From: an uncultured Bacteroidia bacterium
GTDB taxonomy: Bacteria; Bacteroidota; Bacteroidia; Bacteroidales; UBA932
Direction of reading: 5' to 3'
Assembly: GCA_902768665.1 (NCBI GenBank)
Contig: CACXMA010000006.1
Span: 1-64,000 of the forward strand
Length of the DNA stretch: 64,000 nt
The position numbers and the translations under genes were made by a program. Positions 17,138 through 27,220 of the stretch are shown here, in pieces (position 1 is the first letter of the stretch; each line of letters opens with the position of its first letter). The notes beneath the pieces are model-generated. The model ran no database searches and was not told the DNA's origin. It saw only the letters and a program-made list of their open reading frames with translations.

Positions 17138-18646
17138 ATGTTCAAAGAAAACGACATCAAGCAGATTACCGGCCGCGGCGCCACCGTCAAACAGATCGAG
17201 GCGCAGGTCGAATCCTTCCGCAAGGGTTTCCCCTGGATGAAAATCGTCGGCCCGGCAACGCCCAAGCGCGGTATCGCCGTCCTCAGCGAGGACCAGGTAA
17301 AGGCCGCCGCCGAGTACTATGACAAGGCCTCGATTGCCGGCAAATGCAAATTCGTTCCGGCTTCCGGTGCCGCCTCCCGCATGTTCAAGGACATGTTCTC
17401 CGGCCTGAGCACCCTCGAAAGCGGCAAGGACCTCGCTCCGGACGCGCCCGGCAGCAAGTTCGCCGCCCGCATCCGCGAGTTCGCCTTCTACGATCCGGCC
17501 GTCTTCGGCGAGCCGGAGGACAGCGCCGCCTACCGCAAGGCCGCCCTTTCCAAGCTCCTGACCCCGGACGGACTCGACTACGGCGCCAAGCCCAAGGGCG
17601 TGCTGAAGTTCCACCGCTATCCCGCCGAAGTGCGCACGGCCCTGGCCGAGCATTTCGTGGAGGCGCAGCAGTATATGCGCAACGCCGACGGCAGCTGCAA
17701 CCTCATCGTGACCATCTCCCCGGAGCACCGGCCGCTGTTCGAGGCCGCCGTCGCCGAGATCAAGGACGCCTACGAGGCCCGCTACGGCGTGAAATACAAC
17801 GTCAAGTTCACCTACCAGGACAAGGCCACGGACACGGTGGCGGTCGACCCGGACAACAAACCTTTCCGCAAGGAGGACGGCTCGCTGCTCTTCCGCCCGG
17901 CCGGCCACGGTGCCCTCATCTACAATCTCAACCAGGTCGAGGAGGAAGTCGTTTCCATCAAGAACATCGACAACGTCTCCCACGAGAAGCTCCTCGGCAC
18001 GACGGCTACCTGGAAGAAAGTGCTGCTCGGCGAGGCCCTGCGCCTTCGCGACACGATCTTCGCCTATCTGCGCCGCTTCGACGCCCTGACGGACCTCGAA
18101 GGCGCCGACGCCTACAATCTCTGCAACGAAGTCGAGGACTTCCTCGACCGCAAGCTCTGCGTGCAGGTCCCGCTCTCGCGTTCGACCGCCGAACGGGCGG
18201 AGATGCTCCGCGCCAAGCTCGACCGCCCGATCCGCGTCTGCGGCATGGTCCGCAACGAGGGCGAGCCCGGCGGCGGCCCGTTCGTGATCGCCGGCAAGGA
18301 CGGCGCCACCTCCCTGCAGATTCTCGAGAGCGTCCAGATCAATCCCGACGATGCCGGTGCCCGCGAGGCCCTTTCCCGCGCCACGCACTTCAATCCGGTG
18401 GACCTCGTCTGCTGCCTGCGCAACTACAAGGGCGAGAAGTTCAACCTGCTGGAGCACGTGGACCCGGAAGCCGGCTTCATCAGCTCCAAGAGCTATCAGG
18501 GCCGTGAGCTGAAGGCCCTCGAGCTCCCCGGCCTGTGGAACGGCGCCATGTCCGACTGGAACACGCTCTTTGTGGAGGTCCCGCTTGAGACCTTCAATCC
18601 CGTCAAGGTCGTCATGGACCTTCTCCGTCCCGCACACCAGGGATAG
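17138..18646 (+). CDS. DUF4301 family protein
   Basis: The 502-residue soluble protein resembles the DUF4301 family, conserved in Bacteroidota and of unknown role. Recognisable segments are KCKFVPASGAASRMFK near the N-terminus, which resembles nucleotidyltransferase/UDP-sugar pyrophosphorylase loops, KGVLKFHRYP, LFRPAGHGALIYNLN and VCGMVRNEGEPGGGPFVI. The resemblance to sugar-nucleotide pyrophosphorylase motifs suggests nucleotide binding, but this is inference. Start ATG 17138 is 11 bases after the pdxB stop; an upstream open extension lies in another frame of pdxB and was dropped. No signal peptide. Confidence 0.85.
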   Translation: MFKENDIKQITGRGATVKQIEAQVESFRKGFPWMKIVGPATPKRGIAVLSEDQVKAAAEYYDKASIAGKCKFVPASGAASRMFKDMFSGLSTLESGKDLAPDAPGSKFAARIREFAFYDPAVFGEPEDSAAYRKAALSKLLTPDGLDYGAKPKGVLKFHRYPAEVRTALAEHFVEAQQYMRNADGSCNLIVTISPEHRPLFEAAVAEIKDAYEARYGVKYNVKFTYQDKATDTVAVDPDNKPFRKEDGSLLFRPAGHGALIYNLNQVEEEVVSIKNIDNVSHEKLLGTTATWKKVLLGEALRLRDTIFAYLRRFDALTDLEGADAYNLCNEVEDFLDRKLCVQVPLSRSTAERAEMLRAKLDRPIRVCGMVRNEGEPGGGPFVIAGKDGATSLQILESVQINPDDAGAREALSRATHFNPVDLVCCLRNYKGEKFNLLEHVDPEAGFISSKSYQGRELKALELPGLWNGAMSDWNTLFVEVPLETFNPVKVVMDLLRPAHQG

Positions 18647-18661
18647 TTCGCGCGCGAAATA

Positions 18662-18693
18662 TTTGCCGTATCGGAGAAATTTTCCTAAATTTG
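18662..18693 (+). promoter_or_regulatory. Bacteroidota promoter before the TPR membrane protein
   Basis: TTTG at 18662-18665, a 20-base spacer, and TAAATTTG at 18686-18693 match the -33/-7 consensus exactly. The start codon of the next gene is 62 bases downstream. This is one of the clearest promoters in the window and supports assignment of the host to Bacteroidota. Confidence 0.8.
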
Positions 18694-18755
18694 CGGGCTG
18701 ATGTCTTCTGCAAGGGAGGCATCGCCCGTTTTAGCAATATAAACAGTACAACCAT

Positions 18756-19529
18756 ATGGCAAACAAAATTGAGAAGGCGGCACCTGCCGCTGAGACCAAG
18801 GAAGTCAGGGCTGACTTCTTCACCCGCAATTCCAAGTTGATTTACGGTATCCTGATCGTTATCATCGTCGGCGTCATCGCCGGTTTCCTGTATTACCGTC
18901 ACGCCGAGAAGATGCGCACCGAGGCTGCGAACCACTATGCCGCGGCCGTCGCGCACCTCGACCTGGCCGTTCCGCACCTCAGCGGCAACGCCCAGTATCC
19001 CATGCAGTTCCGCCAGGCGACGGGCCTCGACAGCCTCGAGCTCCGCAACGCCCTCGACGGTGTCGGTGACGAGATGGGCCTGCTGGCCATCGCCGACAAG
19101 TACGGCCGCCGCGCCCCTGAGGCCATCAACCTCAGCATCGCCAGCTGCTACCTCCACCTCGGTGAGTATGAGAACGCCGTCAGCTACGCCGACAAATATG
19201 ACACGGAAGATCCCCTCCTGACCTCCCGCGCCCTCAGCGTCAAGGGTAACGCCCAGATGCAGCTCGGCCAGTTCGACGCCGCCAAGGCTTCCTTCCTCGC
19301 CGCAGCCGGCAAGGTCGATGAGGACCTCGCAGCCGAGTATCTGTTCAACGCCGCCCTCGCCAGCGAGCAGCTCGGTGACCTGGAAGGCGCCCTCGGTCTG
19401 TTCACCAAGATCCGTGACCGCTACTCCAACAACTTCGACCAGCGCTATCCCACTTCCGCCGCCGCCGAATACAATGTCTGGAACATCGAGTCCCAGATCG
19501 CCCGTATCGAAACCCTCCTCGCAAAATAA
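18756..19529 (+). CDS. TPR-domain protein anchored in the inner membrane
   Basis: A 257-residue protein with a short Lys/Glu-rich cytoplasmic start, one membrane helix (about residues 29-47, YGILIVIIVGVIAGFLYY) and a periplasmic region of tetratricopeptide helices (AINLSIASCYLHLGEYENAVSYADKY, ALSVKGNAQMQLGQFDAAKASF, FNAALASEQLGDLEGALGLFTKI). This layout resembles YfgM-type proteins that assist outer-membrane and periplasmic protein handling, but sequence alone does not prove that. It follows a strong promoter and is 7 bases upstream of yebC, so they are likely co-transcribed. Confidence 0.85.
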   Translation: MANKIEKAAPAAETKEVRADFFTRNSKLIYGILIVIIVGVIAGFLYYRHAEKMRTEAANHYAAAVAHLDLAVPHLSGNAQYPMQFRQATGLDSLELRNALDGVGDEMGLLAIADKYGRRAPEAINLSIASCYLHLGEYENAVSYADKYDTEDPLLTSRALSVKGNAQMQLGQFDAAKASFLAAAGKVDEDLAAEYLFNAALASEQLGDLEGALGLFTKIRDRYSNNFDQRYPTSAAAEYNVWNIESQIARIETLLAK

Positions 19530-19536
19530 GTAAATC

Positions 19537-20298
19537 ATGGGAAGAGCATTTGAATTCCGCAAAGAGCGGAAAATGAAGCGTTGGGGCCACATGGCCAAGA
19601 CCTTCACCAAACTCGGAAAGGAAATCACCATTGCCGTCAAGCAGGGTGGCGCCGAAGTGACCGGCAACCCTCGCCTCCGCGCCCTGATCGCCGAGGCCAA
19701 GAGCGAGCAGATGCCCAAGGAGAACATCGAGCGCGCCATCAAGAAGGCCACCGAAGCCAAGACCGGTGACTTCAAGGAGCTCATCTACGAAGGCTACGGC
19801 CCGTTCGGCATCGCCTACCTCGTCGAGGCTGCGACCGACAACAACACCCGCACCGTCGCCAATGTCCGCAGCTACTTCACCAAGTGCGGCGGCTCCCTCG
19901 GCACCAGCGGCTCCGTCGCCTTCATGTTCGACCACAAGTGCGTGTTCCGCCTCAAGGAAGACACCGCCAATCCGATCGACCTCGAAGAGCTCGAGCTCGA
20001 CCTGATCGACTTCGGTGCCGACGAGGTGTTCCGTCAGGAAGTCGAGGACGAGGACGAGAACGTGACCAGCGAAATCGTCATCTACGGCGACTACACGGCC
20101 TACGGTCAGATCCAGAAATACATCGAGGACAAGGGCTACGAGCTCGTTTCCGGCGGTTTCGAGCAGATTCCGAACGTCGAGCTGAAGGAAGTCACGCCCG
20201 AGCAGCGCGCCACGCTCGAGAAGCTGACGGGCCTGCTCGAGGACGACGAGGACGTCACGAACGTCTACTCGACCCTCAAGCCTGCTGACGAAGAGTAA
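19537..20298 (+). CDS. yebC: YebC/PmpR-family DNA-binding or translation-associated protein
   Basis: The 253-residue protein starts MGRAFEFRKERKMKRWGHMAKTF, a Bacteroidota version of the YebC opening, and contains NPRLRALIAEAKSEQMPKENIERAIKKA and YEGYGPFGIAYLVEA, the family signatures. YebC proteins have been described as transcription regulators and more recently as factors easing ribosome stalling at proline runs. Length is close to the family norm of about 240. It overlaps the convergent addA-like gene by 23 bases at the 3' ends. Confidence 0.93.
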   Translation: MGRAFEFRKERKMKRWGHMAKTFTKLGKEITIAVKQGGAEVTGNPRLRALIAEAKSEQMPKENIERAIKKATEAKTGDFKELIYEGYGPFGIAYLVEAATDNNTRTVANVRSYFTKCGGSLGTSGSVAFMFDHKCVFRLKEDTANPIDLEELELDLIDFGADEVFRQEVEDEDENVTSEIVIYGDYTAYGQIQKYIEDKGYELVSGGFEQIPNVELKEVTPEQRATLEKLTGLLEDDEDVTNVYSTLKPADEE

Positions 20299-23200
20299 TC
20301 ACGGCCTCCTCCGGAGCGGCCAGCGGATACCACAGGTAAGCGCGGACGTCCCGGCAGCCCATCTCCCGCAGCATCGCGGCATAGCGCCCGATCTGGCGCA
20401 GATAACCCCTGATTTCCCGGTCCGCTTCGGCGGGGCCGGGATTTCTTTTGCCGAATTTGTAGTCGACGATGACGGCTTCCCCGTCCGACAGGAAAATGAC
20501 GCGGTCGGGCCGGTGGAACTCGCCTTCCCGGTCGAGAAGGGACGTCTCGTTGAGCACGCGGCAGGCGCTCTCCGGAGCCGGGAACCAGTCGGGATGCTCC
20601 TTGCGGATGGCGGCGATGCGTTCGCTGAGGATGCGGTGGATTTCCGCCGACCGGGCTTCCGGCAGCAGGCCGCTGCGTACGGCGTCGCGAACGGCCGTCT
20701 CCAGGTCCGTCTCGGGATAGACCACCTGCGAGAGGATGTCGTGCAGGACCGTTCCCAAGACCCGCGGCGAGGCGTCAAAGCCCGTCGCCCCGTCCTCGCC
20801 GAAAAAGTCGGCGGCCTCGGCGCTGAATTTCAGGCGGTTCCGCTGACCGATCGGGATGGCCTCACCCGTCTCGTCGAGGAGCTGGTCCGGCGCGGCGTTC
20901 AGGGGATAGGACGGATAGGCCGCGGGAAGGATTTCCACCGGCTCGGTCGCTTTGTCCGGGGCGATCTTCTTGAAGCGGCTCCTGGATACGGGTTCCCCCG
21001 ATCGGAAGTGCTCCGGCTGCGTTTCGTCCTCCGCAGGCAGGCGCATCAGCCCGTCGAAGCGGGCGAAGGCGAAGAACAGCTCGCAGAGGCCCGACATGTC
21101 GGTCCACTGGGCGAGCGGAGCGTCGCCGAGGGCTCCGAGGCCTTCCTCGCGGATCCGGTCCGTGTATTCCCGGACGGAGAACACGCGCGGCAGCTTTTTC
21201 CGGGCGGCGGCGCTCGGCAGGGTAGAGATGACGCGCAGGTTGCATTTCGGCCGCGTCATCGCTACGTAGAGGATATTGAGGTTGTCGATCAGCTGGAGGT
21301 GCTTTTCGCCGGCGTAGCTGCCGGCAAAGAAGGTCTGGTCGGATTTTGAGGACAGTTTGACGAGATAGGCTCCGTCCGCGACGCCCTCCAGCTCGGTCCC
21401 GGCCGTTTCAGGGATGCACCAGAGCGGGGATTTCGCATCGAACAGGGAAATCCCGTCGAGGTAAGGAAGGATGACGCAGGGGAACTCGAGTCCCTTGGCC
21501 TTGTGGACGGTCATGATGCGGACGGACCGGCCGACCTCCGGGGGGACGATCTTCGGGTTGGCCTCTTTCCAGTGCACCAGGAAGCGGGAAAGGTCGTTGC
21601 CGTCGAGGGCGACCCGGTCCTGGAGGTAATCCATGAAGGCCTGGATATAAGGCACTTCGTTGTCGTAGGTGTCCGGGTCATAGTCCCGCAGTTCCCGAAG
21701 GAGGGCCTCCGCGAGATCCGGCAGGGAATTGTAGGCGTCTTCTTCCTTCCAGGCCTTCAGCCCCATCCGTTCGGCAAGGAAGCCGTTGACGGTCAGGCTA
21801 CCGTCGGTTCTGCGTTCCTCGCCGGGCTGGAGGATCATCGACAGCTGCGAGACGAGCCGGCGGACTGTGACGGATGCCTTGACGGCGAGCGCATCGTCGG
21901 AGACGACCGGAATGTTTTCCCGGATCAGGGCCTCGGCAATGGCGGCGCCTTCCTTGTTGGTCCGCGTCAGGATGGCGATGTCGCCGTAGTCCCATTCCTG
22001 CTGCCGGTAATCGGCGATGGCCTGGAGCACGAGGGGAATCTCCTCGTCGCGCTCCAGGCAGAATACGGCCTCGACACAGCCGTCCTGCGGCGTGCCTTTC
22101 CTTGCCGTCTGCCATACATCTTTATATATACGCGAGATGGGGCGGTCCGGATCTCCCTTCCGGAGGTCCAGCTGGGCTGCGGCGAAGAGGAAGAAGCGGT
22201 TGTTGACGTCGACCACCTGCGGGAGGGTGCGCCAGTTGTCCTGCAGCGGTTCGACGGCGCTGTCCGGGAGATGGAAATCGCGCTGGACGCCCCGGTCGAG
22301 CAGCTGCCAGTCCGAGCCGCGCCAGCGGTAGATGGACTGCTTGACGTCGCCCACGATAAGGTTGTCGCCTTTTTTGGACTGGCTCTCCAGCAGCAGCGGG
22401 AAGAAGTTCTTCCACTGGACGGTGGAGGTGTCCTGGAATTCGTCGAGGAGGAAATGGTCGTAGCGGATGCCGGTCTTTTCATAGACAAACGGGGCGTCGC
22501 TGCCGTCGATGATGCCGCGAAGGAGGCTGTTCGAATCCTCGAGGTTGAGGATGTTCCGCTCCTCCTGCAGGGCGGCGAATTCCTTCCGCAGCTCGGCGGC
22601 GATGCCGAGATTGTAGAGCTGCCCCTTGATGGTGCAGGCGGTGCGGTAGACGGCATAGCGGGGACCGAGCAGGGCGGCCAGGCGCCGCAGGGGCTCGCCG
22701 ATGACGCTCTCCACATCCGGAGCTTTCTTGCCGGCTTCCTTAAGGAGCCATGAGGAAGGTTTGGGGATACAATTGAAAAAGGCGTTGGAAGGCTTCTCAA
22801 TGACTCCTTTCTCCTTCTTGTCAACGAGTTTGAGGATGACGGCGCGGGGCGAGGTGCCGAGGTCCATCCCGCTGAGCTCGTAGTGTTCCTTCAGCAGCGA
22901 GAGAATCTTCTCCGCCAGGGTGCGGGCCTCTTCTTCATAGGAGCTGACGATATCCTTGCACCGGTCGATGAGCTGTTTGAGATGGCTCCGCCCATAGGCC
23001 TCTTTCTCATCGATGCCGGCGTCGGCAATGAGTTCGCGGTAACGCTCGGACAGCAGGCTCTTCGCCACGTCGTACAACTGGCGGTCCAGGCTGAAGCGGT
23101 CGCCTTCTTCCAGCCCTTGCATGACGCTTGCCGTCAGCCAGTCCAGCAGGGAGTCTTCCTTTCCGGCGTCTTCTTCAGTGAGGCTGTCCAGCAGGCGGTC

Positions 23201-23626
23201 GACGGTCTCGGCGGAAAGAGCTTCCTTGTCGAGCTCGATCTGGTAGGAGGCGAAATGGCCGATCTCCCGGGAGAAGGCTTTCAGCGTCTGCTGGAAGAAG
23301 CGGTCGATCGTGGAGACGGCGAAGGCTGAATAGTCGTGCAGAAGGGCGGCGAGACGCTGTTTTGCGCGCTCCTTAAGGGATGCGGCATCCGGCAGCAGCC
23401 CCGGCACGAAGTCCCGGTAATAATCGGACTTCTCCGGCGTTGAGGCCAGGATGTCCAACTCCTTGAGGATGCGCTGCTTCATCTCCCCGGTGGCCTTGTT
23501 CGTGAAGGTCACGGCGAGGATATGGCGATAGGCGTCCTCGGAATCCTTGAGCAGGAGGGTGAGGTATTGTTTGGCGAGCCGGAAGGTCTTACCCGAACCC
23601 GCGGAAGCTTTCAGAACCTTGATCAT
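20276..23626 (-). CDS. addA: AddA-like UvrD helicase with C-terminal PD-(D/E)XK nuclease
   Basis: This is the helicase-nuclease subunit of an AddAB-type double-strand-break end-processing enzyme. The 1116-residue protein has Walker A LKASAGSGKTFRLAKQYL, Walker B LLDEFQDTSTVQW, the motif GDVKQSIYRWRGSDWQLL, MTVHKAKGLEFPCVILP and ILYVAMTRPKCNLRV. The C-terminal nuclease is marked by REFHRPDRVIFL, VIVDYKFGKRNP and GYLRQIGRYA. Start ATG 23624-23626 overlaps the TGA of the upstream addB-like gene, which argues for it over an ATG 9 bases earlier. It belongs to the Bacteroidota branch of RecBCD/AddAB enzymes. Confidence 0.9.
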   Translation of the reverse strand: MIKVLKASAGSGKTFRLAKQYLTLLLKDSEDAYRHILAVTFTNKATGEMKQRILKELDILASTPEKSDYYRDFVPGLLPDAASLKERAKQRLAALLHDYSAFAVSTIDRFFQQTLKAFSREIGHFASYQIELDKEALSAETVDRLLDSLTEEDAGKEDSLLDWLTASVMQGLEEGDRFSLDRQLYDVAKSLLSERYRELIADAGIDEKEAYGRSHLKQLIDRCKDIVSSYEEEARTLAEKILSLLKEHYELSGMDLGTSPRAVILKLVDKKEKGVIEKPSNAFFNCIPKPSSWLLKEAGKKAPDVESVIGEPLRRLAALLGPRYAVYRTACTIKGQLYNLGIAAELRKEFAALQEERNILNLEDSNSLLRGIIDGSDAPFVYEKTGIRYDHFLLDEFQDTSTVQWKNFFPLLLESQSKKGDNLIVGDVKQSIYRWRGSDWQLLDRGVQRDFHLPDSAVEPLQDNWRTLPQVVDVNNRFFLFAAAQLDLRKGDPDRPISRIYKDVWQTARKGTPQDGCVEAVFCLERDEEIPLVLQAIADYRQQEWDYGDIAILTRTNKEGAAIAEALIRENIPVVSDDALAVKASVTVRRLVSQLSMILQPGEERRTDGSLTVNGFLAERMGLKAWKEEDAYNSLPDLAEALLRELRDYDPDTYDNEVPYIQAFMDYLQDRVALDGNDLSRFLVHWKEANPKIVPPEVGRSVRIMTVHKAKGLEFPCVILPYLDGISLFDAKSPLWCIPETAGTELEGVADGAYLVKLSSKSDQTFFAGSYAGEKHLQLIDNLNILYVAMTRPKCNLRVISTLPSAAARKKLPRVFSVREYTDRIREEGLGALGDAPLAQWTDMSGLCELFFAFARFDGLMRLPAEDETQPEHFRSGEPVSRSRFKKIAPDKATEPVEILPAAYPSYPLNAAPDQLLDETGEAIPIGQRNRLKFSAEAADFFGEDGATGFDASPRVLGTVLHDILSQVVYPETDLETAVRDAVRSGLLPEARSAEIHRILSERIAAIRKEHPDWFPAPESACRVLNETSLLDREGEFHRPDRVIFLSDGEAVIVDYKFGKRNPGPAEADREIRGYLRQIGRYAAMLREMGCRDVRAYLWYPLAAPEEAVITLRQQA

Positions 23627-26553
23627 CGTCCGCAAATCATTTTGAAGTTACAGTATTTGCAGGTCTTGACCTCTTCCGTCAGGCGGAAGGGGACAGCCGG
23701 GTCGTCGATTTCGGCGAGGATGCCGCGGAGGCGCTCCCGGACCAGGCTGACGAATGCGGGCGGCAGGCTGCTGGTTGTGGGGTCGCTGACGAAGAGATTG
23801 GCAGGGGCGTAGATGCCGTTTTCGATGCGGACATCCCTGAATGCGGGCAGGGCCCGGGTGAACATATCGTAGAGGAAGAGCTGGAAGGCGATGGTCGGCC
23901 GCTTGTCGTTGCGCTCGCCGAAAAGCAGGTCGGCGATCTCCTCTGCGTTGTCGTCGTTAATGTCGGTGTCCTCGTCCTTGACCTTTCCGGTTTTGTAGTC
24001 GAGGATGCGGACCACGCCTTCTTCGAGGGAGTCCATGCGGTCGATGTAGCCGATGAAATCGAAGCCTTCGAACGACCATTTCATCTGCCTCTCCAGGCCG
24101 AGGATGCGGATGCCGCCGTGGCTGCGGGCCAGCTCGAGATCCTTCTGCAGCGTCTGCAGGACATAGCGGAGGATAACGTCGGCGACTACGAGGTTGCGCC
24201 CGGACACGTCGAAAATGTGCATCTCGTAGCAGATGAGGAAGTGGATCTTCTGCCGGAGCCGGCTTTCGTCCCCGATAAGGCCCTCGAGGTAGTCCGGGGT
24301 CAGCCTTTCGAGGGGCGCCTGAATGGCGGCGACGGCTTTCCTGTCGTAGACGGGGAAGTCCGGCTCCAGCGCCTCGCCGCCGAGATAGAGGCTCTGCATC
24401 GTCTCGTGGTAGACATTGCCGAGCATCCTTCCGTCGAGGCTTTCGGCGACCTCGTCATCTTCGGCCAGCCGGCATACGAACTGGTAGTAGAACTTCGCGG
24501 GGCAGTTGAGGTAACTGTTCAGCGCCGAGGCGGAAAGGGGGCGCTCATGCAGCGCCCGCATCGTCTCCGGGGTCTTTTCAATGGGCTCTCCGGCCTGTGT
24601 GGACCGAAGCTCCGGCAGGGCGACCTGGCGGCGCAGCGGCACGCGGAAATGGTAGCGGAGCTGCTTGATGTAGCGGCTTTCCTCGCCGCTGCGGATGCCT
24701 TCGGTGCGGCTGTCGTAGATGAGCCAGACCTTTTCCGCGCGCTGGAGCATGCGGTAGAAATAGTAGGCCCATACGGCGTCCTGGAACTCGTAGGTGGGGA
24801 GGCCGAAGCCTTTTCGCAGCTCCGGCGGGATGAACGAGGAGGACACGCTGTGGCGCGGGAATACGCCCTCGTTCGCCGACAGGAGGATCAGGTGGCGGAA
24901 ATCCAGCGCCCGGGTCTCCAGCGGTCCCATCACCTGCAGGCCCTTGAGCGGTTCGCCGTTGAACGGGACCGACTGCGGCGCCAGCAGGCGTTCCAGAAGG
25001 CGGAACCATGCCGCCGGGAGCACTTCCGTCAGCTCCGGCCGCCCGGCGAGCATCTCTACGGCCGTGAAGCAGCGTTTCGTCAGGTCGAGCTCGAGGAGCA
25101 TGGCGTCGTCCCGGGTGAGGCCCCGTCCGATGGCGCTCAGCACCTCCTTGAGCCAGGCGATGATGTCCCGGATCTGCTGCGGGTCGCGTTCCTTGGGCTG
25201 CCGGACGACTGCCCGGAAGATCAGCCGGAGCAGCGGCCCTTCCTGAAAGTCCTCTTCCGGGATGAAGTAGCGGGCTTCGCTGCGGATGCGGCGGACGGTC
25301 TCCTTTTCCTGCGGGGTCAGGAGGCGGCGCAGCAGGCTGCCGGAAAGCAGGGCGGTGACGGGACGGTGGTAGAAGAACCATTTCCCGCCCTGGAGGCGGA
25401 GGCTCAGCTGGAGGGCGGCGGCGTTGTCAAGGAGGGTATAGATGGCCCCGGCGCCGAGCGGATAGCCCATGGTGACGTTGATATCCTGCCACTCGGGGGG
25501 GATGGAGTTCAGAACGGGCGTGAGGAGCGTCTCGTCGGGAAGGACGATGGCGGTCCCGACCGGATCCTTCCTGTCGGTCTCCTCGAGGATGCCGGGAAGG
25601 AGCTTGGCCTGGCCGGTCGCGGAAGGGACGCTGATGACGGTGATGTCGGGGACGTGCCGGGGATTGTCCTCGAGGCGGAAGTCCGCCGGCATCGGGAAGC
25701 GGGCTATGTTCTTGTCCATGAAGACCGTGGACTTGTTGGCCCTGTCGCGGATCATATCCGAGACATAGTCCCAGAGGAAATCGGCGAGACCGGCGTTCCG
25801 CATCTTCGTCAGGACGGTCTTCTCGCATTCATTCAGCGCGTTCAGACCGATGAAAACGTAATGGGTGTCGCTTCCGAGGATGTCCGCTGCGGACTCTCCG
25901 CCGCTGTCGAGACGGTCCGCCAGGTCGCGGTAGACCATGCCCTCGTAGGCCATGCCCTTGCTGCGGAGGCTTTCCCGGAAAGCGCTGTAGAGGCGGTAGA
26001 GGATGTTCCAGATGCTGAGGAAGCGTTCCTTGACCTGCGGGTTGTCGGAGCCGATGTCGACCGTCAGCACGCCGGAGGAATTGCGGAAGTGCTTCAGGAA
26101 GCTTTCGATGGCCTCGCGCTGGGCGTCGGTCAGGTAGGTGAAATCGTCCTGGATGGCCTTGAGGTCGGCTACGTTGGCGAGGAGCATCTTCGCGTCGACC
26201 CGGTATTTGTCGATGTCGTCGAAGTCGCCGAGGAGGATGTCGCCCCAGAAAATGAACTCGTCAAGCGGCTCCGCCTTGGGATTCAGGGCCCGGTAGCAGT
26301 CGTAGAGCTCGATGAGGAGCTGGATCCGGTCCGTGGGGCGGACGCCGGCCGCTTTGTAGAAGAAGTCGTTGACGGTCAGCAGCTGCGGGGCGAACTGGGC
26401 CCGGCCGGGACCATGGAGCAGGATCTCTTCCTTGAGGTGCTTCCGGAAGAAGGCGGCGGCGCGGCGGTTCGGGAAAACGAAGCAGCAGGAGCCCAGCGGC
26501 CGTGCGTTCGGGCGGCAGCAGTAGGCGGCGGCTTGTCGAAGAAATGGAGTCAT
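23623..26553 (-). CDS. addB: AddB-like nuclease/inactive helicase subunit with Fe-S cluster motif
   Basis: The 976-residue partner of the AddA-like protein. The N-terminus ([22 protein letters not shown]) corresponds to the degenerate helicase domain of AddB/RexB; no intact Walker A is visible. The C-terminal PD-(D/E)XK nuclease has [29 protein letters not shown] and ILDYKTGK, and ends with [14 protein letters not shown]. The Cys in LNCPAKF and the three terminal Cys form the usual iron-sulfur staple of AddB nucleases. The pair would process broken ends for RecA-dependent repair. It overlaps addA by 4 bases. A TATCTTCG on the minus strand (26592-26599) could be its -7 element. Confidence 0.88.
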   Translation of the reverse strand: MTPFLRQAAAYCCRPNARPLGSCCFVFPNRRAAAFFRKHLKEEILLHGPGRAQFAPQLLTVNDFFYKAAGVRPTDRIQLLIELYDCYRALNPKAEPLDEFIFWGDILLGDFDDIDKYRVDAKMLLANVADLKAIQDDFTYLTDAQREAIESFLKHFRNSSGVLTVDIGSDNPQVKERFLSIWNILYRLYSAFRESLRSKGMAYEGMVYRDLADRLDSGGESAADILGSDTHYVFIGLNALNECEKTVLTKMRNAGLADFLWDYVSDMIRDRANKSTVFMDKNIARFPMPADFRLEDNPRHVPDITVISVPSATGQAKLLPGILEETDRKDPVGTAIVLPDETLLTPVLNSIPPEWQDINVTMGYPLGAGAIYTLLDNAAALQLSLRLQGGKWFFYHRPVTALLSGSLLRRLLTPQEKETVRRIRSEARYFIPEEDFQEGPLLRLIFRAVVRQPKERDPQQIRDIIAWLKEVLSAIGRGLTRDDAMLLELDLTKRCFTAVEMLAGRPELTEVLPAAWFRLLERLLAPQSVPFNGEPLKGLQVMGPLETRALDFRHLILLSANEGVFPRHSVSSSFIPPELRKGFGLPTYEFQDAVWAYYFYRMLQRAEKVWLIYDSRTEGIRSGEESRYIKQLRYHFRVPLRRQVALPELRSTQAGEPIEKTPETMRALHERPLSASALNSYLNCPAKFYYQFVCRLAEDDEVAESLDGRMLGNVYHETMQSLYLGGEALEPDFPVYDRKAVAAIQAPLERLTPDYLEGLIGDESRLRQKIHFLICYEMHIFDVSGRNLVVADVILRYVLQTLQKDLELARSHGGIRILGLERQMKWSFEGFDFIGYIDRMDSLEEGVVRILDYKTGKVKDEDTDINDDNAEEIADLLFGERNDKRPTIAFQLFLYDMFTRALPAFRDVRIENGIYAPANLFVSDPTTSSLPPAFVSLVRERLRGILAEIDDPAVPFRLTEEVKTCKYCNFKMICGR

Positions 26554-26587
26554 CGGAACAAAAAACGAGGGAAAAAACTTTTCGTGC

Positions 26588-26619
26588 TCTGCGAAGATAC
26601 AAAATTTTACTTATATTTG
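26588..26619 (+). promoter_or_regulatory. Bacteroidota promoter before rubrerythrin
   Basis: TCTG at 26588-26591 (one change from TTTG), a 20-base spacer and TATATTTG at 26612-26619 form a promoter 40 bases before the rubrerythrin start. The region is shared with the divergent addB-like gene. Confidence 0.6.
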
Positions 26620-26659
26620 TGAGCTACGTATAAAAACAAAACTTTTAACAAACACGGAT

Positions 26660-27217
26660 ATGAAAAAGAAATTCAGATGCCTCGTCTGCGGCTACGTTTA
26701 CGAAGGCGAAAATCCCCCTGCAGAGTGCCCCGTATGCCACGCCAAGGCCGAAAAATTCGTTGAACTGAAAGAGGCTCCCGGCGCGGATCCGCAGTGGGCC
26801 TGCGAGCATACCCTCGGCGCCGCCAAGGGCTGCGACCCGGAGATCTGGGCCGGCCTGCAGGAGCACTTCGCCGGTGAATGCTCCGAGGTGGGCATGTACC
26901 TTGCCATGAGCCGCCAGGCACACCGCGAGGGCTATCCCGAGATCGCCGAGGCTTTCCGCCGCTATGCGCTCGAGGAGGCCGACCATGCCGCCCGCATCGC
27001 CGAACTGCTCGGCGAGGTCGTGTGGGACACCAAGACCAACCTCAAGAAGCGCTACGAGGCTGAGGCCGGTGCCTGCGAGGGCAAGCTCGCCATCGCCAAG
27101 AAGGCCAAGGAACTCGGCTACGACCCGATCCACGACTCCATCCACGAGATGGCCCGTGACGAAGCCCGCCACGGCGCCGGTTTCCTCGGACTGTACAAAC
27201 GCTATTTCGGCAAGTAA
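26660..27217 (+). CDS. Rubrerythrin with N-terminal rubredoxin domain
   Basis: Rubrerythrins reduce hydrogen peroxide in anaerobes using a di-iron centre. The 185-residue protein has a rubredoxin domain at the N-terminus (CLVCGYVY ... CPVCHA, residues 9-35) and a ferritin-like four-helix domain with iron ligands in [28 protein letters not shown], and [17 protein letters not shown]. Having the rubredoxin domain first makes it a reverse rubrerythrin. It fits an anaerobic host. polA begins 4 bases after its stop with a TTG codon, so it may drive polA expression. Confidence 0.93.
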   Translation: MKKKFRCLVCGYVYEGENPPAECPVCHAKAEKFVELKEAPGADPQWACEHTLGAAKGCDPEIWAGLQEHFAGECSEVGMYLAMSRQAHREGYPEIAEAFRRYALEEADHAARIAELLGEVVWDTKTNLKKRYEAEAGACEGKLAIAKKAKELGYDPIHDSIHEMARDEARHGAGFLGLYKRYFGK

Positions 27218-27220
27218 ACC

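Noticed and set aside
24118-26622. Long plus-strand open frame (834 codons) opposite the addB-like gene
   Set aside because: Composition is Glu/Asp/Gly/Val-rich with no motifs, as expected for the antisense of a GC-rich gene; the minus-strand protein has clear nuclease and Fe-S motifs.
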